From positions 490,073-554,072 of the forward strand of contig NZ_AP025315.1 of the NCBI RefSeq assembly GCF_036492835.1: 64,000 bases of DNA, given 5' to 3'. Position numbers and translations under genes: made by a program. A model generated the notes under the pieces. The model made no database searches. It was not told the DNA's origin and worked only from the letters and a program-made list of their open reading frames with translations. The DNA is from Fulvitalea axinellae. Its GTDB lineage: Bacteria > Bacteroidota > Bacteroidia > Cytophagales > Cyclobacteriaceae. Shown here one piece after another: positions 17,607-26,600 of this stretch (positions are counted from its first letter, which is position 1; each line of letters begins with the position of its first letter).

Positions 17607-17855
17607 ATGTCAGATTACAGAACAACACTTATCGAAAAGTACCAGAACGAATTGCAAAGCAAGCAAGCCTCCTTGGCTGACATCACGGCCTTGTTGCCGG
17701 ACTTTGACAACCTGCTTAACTCTTCGCAGTATGCCTTGAAAGAGAAAAAGCGCCTGATGGACCGTAAAGCGAAACTGGAAGTGGACGTAGCGCAACTGAA
17801 CACCCTTTTGCAAGATATGCAAAACGAGGTGGATGATTCCACGCCTATTTCATAA
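17607..17855 (+). CDS. Small coiled-coil protein, hypothetical
   Basis: An 82-residue, almost wholly helical protein with a heptad-like pattern (EKYQNELQSKQASLADITAL; KEKKRLMDRKAKLEVDVAQL). No signal peptide or membrane segment. It follows the small membrane protein gene after 48 bases and is closed by a good terminator, so both are probably cotranscribed. A decayed second copy of its last 25 codons lies at 24920-24997, showing that this cassette existed twice. Confidence 0.7.
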   Translation: MSDYRTTLIEKYQNELQSKQASLADITALLPDFDNLLNSSQYALKEKKRLMDRKAKLEVDVAQLNTLLQDMQNEVDDSTPIS

Positions 17856-17911
17856 GGCTTGGTAGGAAAAAGTATCGTTTGTATTTTTTTGTTAATTCGT
17901 TATTTAAGAAA

Positions 17912-17947
17912 AACCGCTCTCTGTTATGGGGAGCGGTTATTTTTTTG
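17912..17947 (+). terminator. Rho-independent terminator
   Basis: The stem aaccgctc/gagcggtt with an 11-base loop is followed by attttttt. It lies 57 bases behind the coiled-coil gene. Confidence 0.85.
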
Positions 17948-18065
17948 AGTGAGGTAACTGTCCAAGACTAATAAATAACCGTAGTGTTGGGCTCAATTGT
18001 ACTGGTCCTTCAAGGTTCTTTATATACAAATCAAAATATTCAACACACACCCAATTGCTTTCACA

Positions 18066-18097
18066 AAAAGAAAAGCCGGCCGTTGTGGGGCTCCGGC
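18066..18097 (-). terminator. Rho-independent terminator of the SLATT-like gene
   Basis: Read on the minus strand, gccgg pairs with ccggc over a 13-base loop and is followed by ttttcttttt. It lies 58 bases behind the stop codon at 18155. Confidence 0.7.
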
Positions 18098-18154
18098 CTC
18101 GTAACTTACCTTATGAAAATGCTCAAGAGCCTTACTAACCTATACGGGTTTGGT

Positions 18155-18760
18155 TTATTTCCCCCTCTTCGCCACAGCCTGTTTTAAATGTTCGTAATCT
18201 TTGATCATATCGGCGCTCCATTGCGTGGTCTCTTCCATAAGTATCTGCTGGTTACGGTGGTCCGTATCATGAAAAATATCCAATAACTCTTGGACTAAAC
18301 GTTCGGGCGCTACGCTGGTGTCCACCATTTTTTGCTGTATACGGTGTCTCATACGCATCAGCTCGGCGTCCAGCTTTTGTTTGGCCGTCATATACCGTAT
18401 CCAGCCTTTCGAAAAACCGAATACATTGTCAAACAGCAAGGCCGCGCTGGCGAACGCGAAACACACGTAGCCCAAAGTATAGCCCATACCCTTCTCCGGT
18501 GTAGCTATGGTGACTCCAAGATGTTCGGCCACGTCCGACAGCAAAGGACTAAGCACCGCCAAACCAACAAGTATAACCGCCAGATTCTTTACCGCTTTCG
18601 TTTTTAGCCGATGCGTTCGGCTACGCTTATAATACCAATCAAGCTCCTTACGCCAGCGGTCCATCAGTTCCCTATAAGTCTCGAAGATATAATCTTTCTC
18701 GTGTTCGGGTAACCTGTCGGCGTTCCATATTTTTTCAAAAAGGTGCGGTGTGTTTTTCAT
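18155..18760 (-). CDS. SLATT-like two-transmembrane protein
   Basis: A 201-residue protein with two closely spaced membrane helices (about residues 57-75, KNLAVILVGLAVLSPLL, and 92-112, LGYVCFAFASAALLFDNVF) followed by SKGWIRYMTAKQKLDAELMR and a long amphipathic helix. This architecture and the S-x-W-x-R-Y motif after helix 2 match SLATT proteins, which act as membrane effectors beside nucleotide-signal sensors in anti-phage systems. Here no cyclase, SLOG or protease partner is adjacent, so it is either a solitary SLATT protein or a relic of a larger system. The domain call is by eye. Confidence 0.7.
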   Translation of the reverse strand: MKNTPHLFEKIWNADRLPEHEKDYIFETYRELMDRWRKELDWYYKRSRTHRLKTKAVKNLAVILVGLAVLSPLLSDVAEHLGVTIATPEKGMGYTLGYVCFAFASAALLFDNVFGFSKGWIRYMTAKQKLDAELMRMRHRIQQKMVDTSVAPERLVQELLDIFHDTDHRNQQILMEETTQWSADMIKDYEHLKQAVAKRGK

Positions 18761-19253
18761 TGGACAGATATTCTGACTAGATCGTTTTTGCCTATGGGTT
18801 ATAGTTATTCTTAAATATAATGTTAATTATAGTATTATTTCAGTTTCAGTATTTCAAGTCTTGGGTTGCTTTCTATTGCTTATCCGTCTAACTAAGACCT
18901 ATTGCATAGGTAGCTAATGATTTAATGATTTTTTTGAGATCTATACTACAGATATAGTGTATAGGATATTAAAAAAACAGCCTAAATTTGAACGATAAAT
19001 ATATTTTGAAAAAAAATAATCTAAATTTTTATAGTTAAAAAATAGGATTGATTTGCATACAAATTACGTGATTCCTACAATCTAACACACAATGATAGCC
19101 CAAAATACTTGTAACGGATTCTTTTACAGTTGTTTGTGTTTTTCTTGTCATGTCCTGATTTATACATTTTTTATAGTGCGAAAAGAAATAGGTTTGCAGC
19201 TCAATATCTTACAAGGTGTAACTATTTGAACTAACAAAACTATAGTATTAATT
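18761..19253. other. AT-rich divergent intergenic region
   Basis: About 490 bases between the divergent SLATT-like and PKD-lipoprotein genes, strongly AT-rich. The only element recognised is a -7-type box at 19189-19196. I see no ORF or repeat. Confidence 0.4.
19189..19196 (+). promoter_or_regulatory. Possible -7 promoter box for the PKD lipoprotein
   Basis: TAGGTTTG fits TAnnTTTG, 58 bases before the ATG at 19254. No clear -33 TTG. Confidence 0.35.
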
Positions 19254-21698
19254 ATGAGGAGGCATTTCTTGTTTGCAATCTGCGTTATCGCAATGATGTT
19301 AATTGTGGAGTCATGTAAGGAGTACGATGATGAGATTACTCTACCGACGTTAATTCACATTGGCCTAGAAAGCGAAGAAGTTGTTATTAAGTTACAAGAT
19401 ACAATTACCATCGCTCCAAAGTTTAAATCGGAATCTGGATATAAGATCGAATGGACCGAAAACGAAAAAATAATCGGAACCTCTGATTCTCTAGTCTATA
19501 TAGCTAAAACAGTTGGACGCCATAAGGTTAATTTTAGACTAGAAAATGATGGGGGGCATATTTCTCAAAACTATACCATTGATGTAAAACTACCTGCGCC
19601 TAAGATAACTGATATAGGTGTGGAAAAGGCTGAATTCAATCTTAAATTAGGAACGTCGAAAGTTATAAAGCCATTATTTACTCCAAGTACAGATTATAAG
19701 TGTAGTTGGTTGCTTGGAGAAAAAATCGTTTCAGAGGAAGACTCACTTACTTTTCAGGCTGATAAAATTGGACATTATGAGATCAAATTTTCAGTGACTA
19801 ACAGCTCAGGTAGCGCAAGCCAGCGATATGAAATAGATGTTAAAGAAGATATTATTAAGCCTAGGCTATTAGAATCTGGAATGGTTAATAATCAGGTGGA
19901 AATACTCGTAGGTAAAACTTTGTCAGTCATCCCTAAGTTTGAATCCAAATATGATTATGAAATATGCTGGAAATTAGATGATAAAGAAATCTCGACCAAG
20001 GACGCCTTAAGTTATGTTATTCCTAGCTCTCTTAGTGAAGGGGTACATAAACTGAGTTTCACTTTAATTGATAGAGCAGGTAAAATAACTCAGGATTATA
20101 GCATAAATGTTATTCATTTGCCCGTCATTACAGGCCTTGAAGATACATATAACATTGCTTTGGGGGATGATAATTCTCAGCTCCTAGAAGCAACGGTTGA
20201 TGATAAAGGGCTAAACTGTATTTATGAATGGCAACGAGATGGTAATGTGATAGGTACAGGTAAAGCTATTAGTTTTCATAGCCAAACTGAACAGGAGTAC
20301 ACTGTAAAATTCATAGTCAAGACTGATTATGGAAATGTTGAAAAAGAGATTAAGTTAATATTTAAACAACCAGTAAAGCCTAGCTTTTCTTTCGGTGATG
20401 AAAAGATCCCAGAACATGAACTTATGGATCCAAAGGGGTATGGTACTGATTTGCCATTTCGCTTTGCTATTGATATCGATAATGAAGATGAGCTAGATGA
20501 TGTTAATATAGAGTGGTTTGTTGATGGCGTGCAAAACTCGGAGTTTAAGGACAAGTTTATAAACGTGATATTTAATACTCCTGGAGAGCATAAAGTAAAA
20601 GTAAGGGTGACTAATCGGGGGCAATATCGTGAAATGACAAGAACTATGGATGTTCTCGAGATAAATAGTTATAGCGAAAAAGCAGGCCTTATATTATACC
20701 GAGGAAAAGATTCCTCTAGCTTGACCTGGATTAAAGAAGACCGGAAAAAGAAAAGGTTTTACAGGAGATCAAATATAACTCATAACCCACAAAATGGAGG
20801 TTTACCAGCTGGGGCGTTTTCTTTGACTGAGCATGGAAATAAGTTATACGTTGTATCAAGTCAAGAGATTACGGTACTTAATAAACCCGATTTGAGTATA
20901 GACAAAAGAATAACGTCCCCTGACGGCACTTATGCCTTAAAACATTTTTTGACATTTGATGGAGTAACAGGTTTTGTTAAGAGTAAGAATGGAATCCATG
21001 TAGTGGACATTTCTGGTAGTAGCATTGAAAGAAATGCGATATCGGGAACAGAATGTAGAGAGACCATAAATGACATCCAATACAACAATGTTAAGATGAT
21101 AAAATCTGGCGGGAAAATTTTTGCCACAAAAAATGATATCATCATGATCATAGATCCTATTAAGAAGGCTGTTATCAGCGAAGGAAAAATATACTGGGGA
21201 TCCCATGGCAGATACATATCAGGGATTACGAGAGAAAATGATGACAGTATATGGTTGGCATTTACAAAGGGTGATGCGGACGGAAATTATGCGACTCTTA
21301 TTAATGTGAATTCTGCCCTAGAGGAGATAAGCTCCGTGTCTATTGACAGACAGTATACTCTTTGTGGTGATGAAAGAAAAATGAACTTTGTTAGTTGTAA
21401 TCTATTATATGCTAATGGTTCACTAGTCTTCCGAGGAAGTGAGAAAACAGCACTGAAATGGGTGATTGGGGAAAAGACAGGTGGTATTGCTGCCCATAAA
21501 ACGCTAAAGGACTTCAGCTCTAGCCCTTGGAATATGACAAGTTCTGCGATGCCTGCTGTACACCCCGAAACAGGCGAGATTTATCTCCCTCATTTAAGTA
21601 GGTATATTTCTACTTTCAGCGATCAAGGCGATTTTGAATGGTATGCAGACAAATCTTCGGACAATAAAGCTGCTGGTATTTACTTTATTGGATTTTAG
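19254..21698 (+). CDS. Surface lipoprotein with PKD-like repeats and propeller-like C-terminus
   Basis: An 814-residue lipoprotein (FLFAICVIAMMLIVESC, lipobox Cys21). Residues about 30-470 form five related Ig/PKD-like modules of roughly 85 residues; each has a W-x(6-10)-D-S/A-L core and ends in a strand such as NYTIDVKL, RYEIDVKE or DYSINVIH. The C-terminal 340 residues contain repeated beta units (NKLYVVSSQEITVLNKPDLS, KSNGIHVVDISGSS-like, NDIIMIIDPIKKAV) resembling the DUF5074 surface propeller. Low GC compared with neighbours suggests transfer. A function in binding a polymer or peptide at the surface is inferred. It stands alone, with its own terminator. Confidence 0.8.
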   Translation: MRRHFLFAICVIAMMLIVESCKEYDDEITLPTLIHIGLESEEVVIKLQDTITIAPKFKSESGYKIEWTENEKIIGTSDSLVYIAKTVGRHKVNFRLENDGGHISQNYTIDVKLPAPKITDIGVEKAEFNLKLGTSKVIKPLFTPSTDYKCSWLLGEKIVSEEDSLTFQADKIGHYEIKFSVTNSSGSASQRYEIDVKEDIIKPRLLESGMVNNQVEILVGKTLSVIPKFESKYDYEICWKLDDKEISTKDALSYVIPSSLSEGVHKLSFTLIDRAGKITQDYSINVIHLPVITGLEDTYNIALGDDNSQLLEATVDDKGLNCIYEWQRDGNVIGTGKAISFHSQTEQEYTVKFIVKTDYGNVEKEIKLIFKQPVKPSFSFGDEKIPEHELMDPKGYGTDLPFRFAIDIDNEDELDDVNIEWFVDGVQNSEFKDKFINVIFNTPGEHKVKVRVTNRGQYREMTRTMDVLEINSYSEKAGLILYRGKDSSSLTWIKEDRKKKRFYRRSNITHNPQNGGLPAGAFSLTEHGNKLYVVSSQEITVLNKPDLSIDKRITSPDGTYALKHFLTFDGVTGFVKSKNGIHVVDISGSSIERNAISGTECRETINDIQYNNVKMIKSGGKIFATKNDIIMIIDPIKKAVISEGKIYWGSHGRYISGITRENDDSIWLAFTKGDADGNYATLINVNSALEEISSVSIDRQYTLCGDERKMNFVSCNLLYANGSLVFRGSEKTALKWVIGEKTGGIAAHKTLKDFSSSPWNMTSSAMPAVHPETGEIYLPHLSRYISTFSDQGDFEWYADKSSDNKAAGIYFIGF

Positions 21699-21726
21699 AA
21701 TCCCGTTTAATGGATGGGGAATTATA

Positions 21727-21754
21727 GTGGCTACTAAATACAGTAGCCACTTTT
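21727..21754 (+). terminator. Rho-independent terminator
   Basis: A perfect stem gtggctact/agtagccac with a 6-base loop is followed by tttt, 28 bases behind the PKD-lipoprotein stop. Confidence 0.8.
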
Positions 21755-21877
21755 GTAAATCCTTTCACTACTATGATTGACTTTTATGGGTGTGGAAAAA
21801 GTAATGCCAAATGGTATTCAGAATAACCTCCATATAATGTTCAAACCATATCATTTGCGATTCGTAATGCTGAAGAA

Positions 21878-22261
21878 ATGAAAAAAGAAACAATAGAAGA
21901 ACGAAAACCTGTTTGGATTGCCCTTTCTGAATTTTACTTAGTTGATATTGAGCTCCAAGATTCAGATTTTTTGCGTATTGCCTTTTCAATAATAAAAAGC
22001 CCATATACTTTGGATAGAGTAAAGAAAATCAACAAATATGAGTTGTTTCCTGTGTTACGATCAAACTTGTATTCTGTAACAGGAGAGTGGTTAGAGTTTG
22101 ATCAAAAATGGTTAATAGACAGTATTATAGCCTCTCTGACTAAGAGAAATGTGATTAGACAGATTGGAATTGAGAGTTTATTCCCAATTTTTAATCGTAT
22201 ACAAAAAAACTATTGGGAAAGACTTGAAGGCGCCTATTACGAATTAAAACAGGGGGAATAA
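21878..22261 (+). CDS. DUF7079-like small protein
   Basis: A 127-residue cytoplasmic protein: ERKPVWIALSEFYLVDIELQ, then IIKSPYTLDRVKKINKYELF, VLRSNLYSVTGEWLEFDQKW and LIDSI. This series of blocks (xPVWxALSxxxL, SPYxLxxxxxIxxxE, NLxSVxGEWxxFD) is the pattern I know as DUF7079, a family of unknown role often near immunity or toxin loci. Low GC. The IS3 element begins about 50 bases downstream, so an original neighbour may have been displaced. Confidence 0.7.
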   Translation: MKKETIEERKPVWIALSEFYLVDIELQDSDFLRIAFSIIKSPYTLDRVKKINKYELFPVLRSNLYSVTGEWLEFDQKWLIDSIIASLTKRNVIRQIGIESLFPIFNRIQKNYWERLEGAYYELKQGE

Positions 22262-22366
22262 TTAATTTCCTGCCCCAGTTTGGAGATCGATAAAATTTTC
22301 GTAGTGTATTCTGTATAATACCCCTGAATTTTCGGACCAGTGTCTTAGTTTAAAAATCACTAAATT

Positions 22367-22678
22367 ATGGGCATGAAAACGAGAACGACACGCAGAAAAT
22401 TCAGCGCCAAATTCAAGGCGGAAGTAGCGATCGAAGCACTGAAGGAAAGAGAAACCACCCAAGAACTCTGCAGACGGTACGATCTTCACGCCACCCAGAT
22501 TTCACAATGGAAAAATGAGTTTCTGCAGCGCTCGTCCAGCGTTTTTGAGGGTGGCAAAGATAGAAAAGAACACGAGAAAACGGAGAAGGCGACAGACCAA
22601 CTGTACAGTAAAATAGGAAAGCTTGAGATGGAAAACGACTTCCTAAAAAAAAGCTTAAAGAAGTTGGGGCGTCTATAG
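22367..22678 (+). CDS. IS3 transposase OrfA
   Basis: A 103-residue protein with a basic N-terminus (TRTTRRKFSAKFKAEVAIEA) and an HTH (TTQELCRRYDLHATQISQWK), then a leucine-zipper-like helix (DQLYSKIGKLEMENDFLKKS). It binds the IS ends. Near its 3' end a run of eight A (22645-22652) in the frame CTA AAA AAA AGC is a classic A AAA AAA slip site. A -1 shift there continues through ELV-type codons into OrfB, giving the OrfAB transposase. Confidence 0.9.
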   Translation: MGMKTRTTRRKFSAKFKAEVAIEALKERETTQELCRRYDLHATQISQWKNEFLQRSSSVFEGGKDRKEHEKTEKATDQLYSKIGKLEMENDFLKKSLKKLGRL

Positions 22679-22680
22679 AT

Positions 22681-23607
22681 TTGCGTCTCCTTGTCGACCC
22701 CGGGGATAAGCTGAGCATTCGCCGTCAGTGCGACTGTCTGGAGCTTTACCGTTCGTCATACTACTACAGCCCAAAGGGGGAAAACGCGGAAAACTTGGAG
22801 TTGATGCGCCTTATGGACCGGCACATGATCGACGAACCCACGGCGGGAGTTTTGCGCATGAGATCAGCCTTGCGTGACCAAGGATTCAACCCTTCCTATG
22901 AAAGGGTTAGGCGCTTGATGCGCAAAGCGAATCTCTACCCTATTTACCCGAAAAAGAATCTGAGCAAGCCCGGAGAGGCAAAATACGTTTACCCGTATCT
23001 GCTTAAGGAAAAGAAAGTTGTCAGGAAAAACCAGGTCTGGTCGATAGACATCACTTATATAGCCATGGCTAGCGGTTTCATGTATATGACGGCGATTATC
23101 GACGTCTACAGCAGGTACATAGTGGGTTGGGGTTTGAGCAATACGCTTGAGGCCGCGGCGTCTTTAAAAGTGGTGCGTGAGGCCGTTGAGATTCACGGTA
23201 AACCGGAAATACTCAACAGTGACCAAGGTTCCCAGTTCACTTGCGGGGAATACGTGAACTATCTCAAGAAAGAGGGAATAAACATCAGTATGGACGCCAA
23301 AGGCCGAGCCTTGGACAACATTTACATCGAACGCTTTTGGAGAACGCTAAAAAGGGACCATATTTACCTGAATCCGGCCGACAACGGTTTAAAGTTGTAT
23401 TTGGGGATAGAGAAATGGTTGCGACGCTACCACAACAGGGATCACCAAGGAATCGAGAACCTGAAGCCGGAAAATGTTTTTAGCGGAGCGTCAAAAGCGA
23501 AAGCCACCGCGTATGCCCATGCAAATATTGATAAGTCCAAGAAAAAACAGAATGTGAAAGGACTTATCAACATTCACACGGGCTCGACGATAGCGACAAC
23601 CGTTTAA
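22681..23607 (+). CDS. IS3 transposase OrfB (integrase core)
   Basis: A 308-residue catalytic part, read from a TTG but more probably expressed as a -1 fusion with OrfA. An HTH_21-like region (HMIDEPTAGVLRMRSALRDQ, NPSYERVRRLMRKANLYPIY) precedes the rve core: VWSIDITYIAM (Asp), ILNSDQGSQFTCGEYV (Asp), ALDNIYIERFWRTLKRDHIY (Glu). The YHNRDHQGIENLKPENVF end is typical of IS3. Complete, probably active. Confidence 0.92.
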   Translation: MRLLVDPGDKLSIRRQCDCLELYRSSYYYSPKGENAENLELMRLMDRHMIDEPTAGVLRMRSALRDQGFNPSYERVRRLMRKANLYPIYPKKNLSKPGEAKYVYPYLLKEKKVVRKNQVWSIDITYIAMASGFMYMTAIIDVYSRYIVGWGLSNTLEAAASLKVVREAVEIHGKPEILNSDQGSQFTCGEYVNYLKKEGINISMDAKGRALDNIYIERFWRTLKRDHIYLNPADNGLKLYLGIEKWLRRYHNRDHQGIENLKPENVFSGASKAKATAYAHANIDKSKKKQNVKGLINIHTGSTIATTV

Positions 23608-23659
23608 AATTTACTTAAAAATCGACTTTACTGGTCCTAAGAATCGAGGGTACTATACT

Positions 23660-23937
23660 GTATTTATCTAACTCTTTCTTAGATTAAAGATGTAATATGA
23701 TGTCTTGAAAAGAGAAACAGCTTTGTTACGATACTTTTAATAAAGACATTTGAAATTCAAAAACACTTGATCACGCTTTGTAACGCCATAGGATATATTC
23801 TGATGAGTTTATATGGATATGCCCATTTTATCCTTATGCGATAAATATCTATGTCTAGTGTTTGTGTTTGCGAAATGTAATAGACCGAATATCTTATTTT
23901 CTAGGTTTATCTAGAAAAGGTGATAATCTCCTATATT
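23660..23937. other. AT-rich intergenic region, nothing recognised
   Basis: About 280 bases between the IS3 right end and the next regulator gene. No hairpin with a T tract or -7 box is clear. Confidence 0.35.
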
Positions 23938-24756
23938 ATGAATAAAATAATCAAAGGTGTTGAAGATGATACTCTCTCATATTATGAGCTAAAATCGCAT
24001 AATGATTTTTCATTTCTCTATGAAAATATCTACGTAATGAAAAATAAAACTCAGTTTATTAAACAGTTGAAACTATTTCCAGATCCATATATTTATGTAA
24101 AGATATTTTTTCAGGGTGAAAGAATAGTATCTACTATTATTCAAGGTGTGTTTCAAAACGAAAGAGTTGTAAACCTCCCCGCACAATCAACAGTTGTATC
24201 AATTCGGTTTTCACCTTTGTGTGTTGATCTATTGATGAAACAAAACTTAGATTTTACTGTAAACAGTTTTTGCCCTATTGACATACGAGATATAGGTCTG
24301 AATGAAGATTCAATTTCATCTAATCTGAATAATTACAATAAATTGGCAAATATTATTGAAATGGATTTGCTCAAGTCCATTGACTTGTCAAAAAAAGACA
24401 ATGTATTTTATGTTTTTGATAATATTATAAAATGGAAAGGCGGAATAAAATTAAGAGATTTATCCTCAACACTTAATATTAATAGGGATAATATTTACAG
24501 AATGGCGAAGCAACGAATAGGAATTAGCATGAAGGACTATTGTAAGACATATAGGTTTTACAATAACTTAAAAAACTTAAAGAACAAATTTATGTATCAT
24601 GATTATTATGATACGTCAGATTTGAATAAGAATATTAAATCTTATACAAACCTTACTCCTAGACAGATAATTGATAAGAATACTGTTGATTATCTCCAGT
24701 TGTTTTTCTTTAAAAATCGTATTTTATATAGACCGACATTTGAATCTTTTCGGTAG
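23938..24756 (+). CDS. AraC-like regulator, strongly AT-rich
   Basis: I choose ATG 23938 (MNKIIKGVEDDTLSYYELKS) over the upstream GTG 23920. The roughly 272-residue protein has an N-terminal beta-rich region with QGVFQNERVVNLPAQSTVVS, like the sensor part of Bacteroidota AraC proteins. Its C-terminal helical part contains LRDLSSTLNINRDNIYRMAKQ (HTH 1) and a divergent second helix pair ending in LTPRQIID, the usual AraC ending (TPxxx). Codon use is far more AT-rich than in flanking genes, a sign of transfer. It follows the IS3 element and has no obvious target gene. Confidence 0.7.
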   Translation: MNKIIKGVEDDTLSYYELKSHNDFSFLYENIYVMKNKTQFIKQLKLFPDPYIYVKIFFQGERIVSTIIQGVFQNERVVNLPAQSTVVSIRFSPLCVDLLMKQNLDFTVNSFCPIDIRDIGLNEDSISSNLNNYNKLANIIEMDLLKSIDLSKKDNVFYVFDNIIKWKGGIKLRDLSSTLNINRDNIYRMAKQRIGISMKDYCKTYRFYNNLKNLKNKFMYHDYYDTSDLNKNIKSYTNLTPRQIIDKNTVDYLQLFFFKNRILYRPTFESFR

Positions 24757-24758
24757 CC

Positions 24759-24997
24759 CTATTGGAATATCAACAATTGATTGAAGAAAAACTTTGGTTC
24801 GGAAACAATCCGGATGATCCTATTAAAACGCAACAGGTTTTCTAACCCTCCTATTTTGAAAGGGGGTTAAACTTTGGAAAAAGAAAACGGATAGTTTTGG
24901 AGGAAAGTAAAGGTCTAAAAAGTGGGTGTGGCGCAACTGAACCCCCTCTTGTAAGACATGCAAAACGAGGTGGAAGATTCCGCGCCAATAGCTTAAG
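24759..24997 (+). pseudogene. Decayed phage-type fragments, including a copy of the 17607 gene's 3' end
   Basis: Two coding relics lie here. At 24759-24845 a frame without its start reads LLEYQQLIEEKLWFGNN and ends in a proper stop; it looks like the C-terminus of a lost protein. At 24920-24997 the DNA aligns without gaps to 17779-17856 (13 differences in 78 bases by my count), reproducing AQLN-LL-DMQNEV-DS-PI and its stop, but with a premature TAA replacing a Gln codon. Together they look like the remnant of a second copy of the cassette at 17.3-17.9 kb. A hairpin (aaccctcc, then gggggtt) lies at 24844-24868. Confidence 0.7.
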
Positions 24998-25270
24998 TTA
25001 AATTCCGTTTCTGGTTTACATTGTCACCCTCCCTGAAAAGAGAATAGTTATTTTTTGTCTCAATCTATTATTGTGCTGTATGTGTTTTATTATATATAAA
25101 ATATTTTATTTTATATTTTTGAGTATTTGTTTAATTTTTTGCGTTAAAAAATATATAGCATTGCGTGAATATTTTTATTTGATATATATTGCGGTTAATA
25201 ATTTTTACTATGCCTGACATTAGGTTATTCTTTTTTTGAAAACATCTGATCATCACCTTTTTACATATTT
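24998..25270. other. AT-rich intergenic region, nothing recognised
   Basis: Very AT-rich, with several TATTTTTG-like words that fit the -7 consensus by chance composition. The promoter of the M48 peptidase gene is presumably here. Confidence 0.35.
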
Positions 25271-26557
25271 ATGAGACTGATCTTTTTATTTGTTTTGTTA
25301 TGGATCTCTTCTGAGGCATTCTCCCAAACCGCAACTCACTATTCTTTTGGCGATAAAGCTAAAGAGCGACAAATTGAAAAAATGTGGGAAGACGCATTGA
25401 ACAAGGGAATAGGTCGAATGTCTGGTAAGTTTAAAAGACAAAAACAAAAAATATACATATCTCAATTAGAACGGTTTAATGAGAATCTAAAAGACAGTGT
25501 TTTTATTTTCAATGCCGACTTGCATACATACGTAAGCAATGTTTGTGAGAAAATATTTCACAATAACCCGGGGCTGAAACCAGCAAACTTCGATATATAT
25601 TTCAACACCAGTATCTTTCCAAATGCTACGGCTTATGGTAACGGGTGTATCGTGATTAATCTTGGGCTTTTTGAGTTGCTGGAGAGTGAAGATGAGCTTG
25701 CTTTTGTGCTGTGTCATGAGTTAGCTCATGAATCATTACGGCATACCGAGAAAGGGATTGACAATAGAATTAAAACACTGAATTCCGAAGAGTTAAAAGA
25801 GAAGATCGCAAATGCGAAGATGGCAGAAGAAAGCTTACGGAACACTAGATTAAATTTACTGCAAGATTTAGCGTTTAATTTTTCAAAACGTTCCAGAGAA
25901 GTGGAATTGGAAGCGGACGCTAAAGGAAAAGAGTATTTTTCGAAAACAAAATACAGTGAATCCGCATGCGTTACCGCATTGGAAAAATTAGGAGCCTTGG
26001 AAGAACTGGTGCTCAATAGACGGGAGGATTGGGAGGGTTTATTTAACCGTAATGGATACACTTTTAGTTTCTCACTCTTACAGAAAGACGAATCGCTTTT
26101 TGATTCGGATGAGGTGATTGATGATTTTAATTGGAAAGTGGATTCTCTAAGAACTCATCCACATATCAAGGAAAGGGTCGAGAAATTAGGTAAGGTGAAT
26201 AAAGAGTGGTCCTCTCCAATTTCAGACTTATATGCCCGAAAAAAACGTTTGGCTTACCAATTGGCCTTGTCCGCAAGCATGGACAAAAAAGAATATGATT
26301 TCGCTTTTTACCTGGCTTCAATAAAGCTTCAACAGGACGAGGATGCCAAAGTGTATTATCAGGCCCTTGACGATGTCTTTCAGAAAATCGAATTCCATAA
26401 ACGCAGCCGAACTTTAGGCTTGCATATCCCGCAACCCAACCACTTGAGAAATGAAGTGCATATTGATGAGGTTCGCAGGCTACTTTATAATGTTGGTCTT
26501 ACGGAATTACAACGTTTGCGAAGGGTAGTGTCAAACCAAGAAGAACATACTAACTAG
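25271..26557 (+). CDS. M48-family secreted metallopeptidase
   Basis: A 428-residue protein with a Sec signal peptide (LIFLFVLLWISSEAFSQ, cleaved near residue 19). The zinc motif HELAH is at about 149-153 (AFVLCHELAHESLRH) with the third ligand in REVELEADAKGKEYF about 65 residues later, the M48 (Ste24/HtpX/BepA-like) arrangement. NATAYGNGCIVINLGLFELL before it is the edge strand of the active site. The family cleaves proteins in the envelope, often in quality control. The C-terminal 150 residues are helical (TPR-like?) without a clear match. The DUF6770 gene follows after 43 bases and may be cotranscribed. Confidence 0.9.
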   Translation: MRLIFLFVLLWISSEAFSQTATHYSFGDKAKERQIEKMWEDALNKGIGRMSGKFKRQKQKIYISQLERFNENLKDSVFIFNADLHTYVSNVCEKIFHNNPGLKPANFDIYFNTSIFPNATAYGNGCIVINLGLFELLESEDELAFVLCHELAHESLRHTEKGIDNRIKTLNSEELKEKIANAKMAEESLRNTRLNLLQDLAFNFSKRSREVELEADAKGKEYFSKTKYSESACVTALEKLGALEELVLNRREDWEGLFNRNGYTFSFSLLQKDESLFDSDEVIDDFNWKVDSLRTHPHIKERVEKLGKVNKEWSSPISDLYARKKRLAYQLALSASMDKKEYDFAFYLASIKLQQDEDAKVYYQALDDVFQKIEFHKRSRTLGLHIPQPNHLRNEVHIDEVRRLLYNVGLTELQRLRRVVSNQEEHTN

Positions 26558-26600
26558 TTGATCTATTAGGATCTATTTTTTTATAAAACAATTTGAAAGC

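Larger units (their letters stand above)
22312..23659 (+). mobile_element. IS3-family insertion sequence
   Basis: Imperfect terminal inverted repeats can be read: tgtataataccc at the left (22312 onward) against agtatagtaccc inward from 23659, continuing with a shared ggaccagt block at 22334-22341 and its complement at 23629-23636. Inside are two overlapping-frame genes joined by a -1 frameshift site. Exact ends and the short target duplication remain uncertain by a few bases. Confidence 0.75.
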
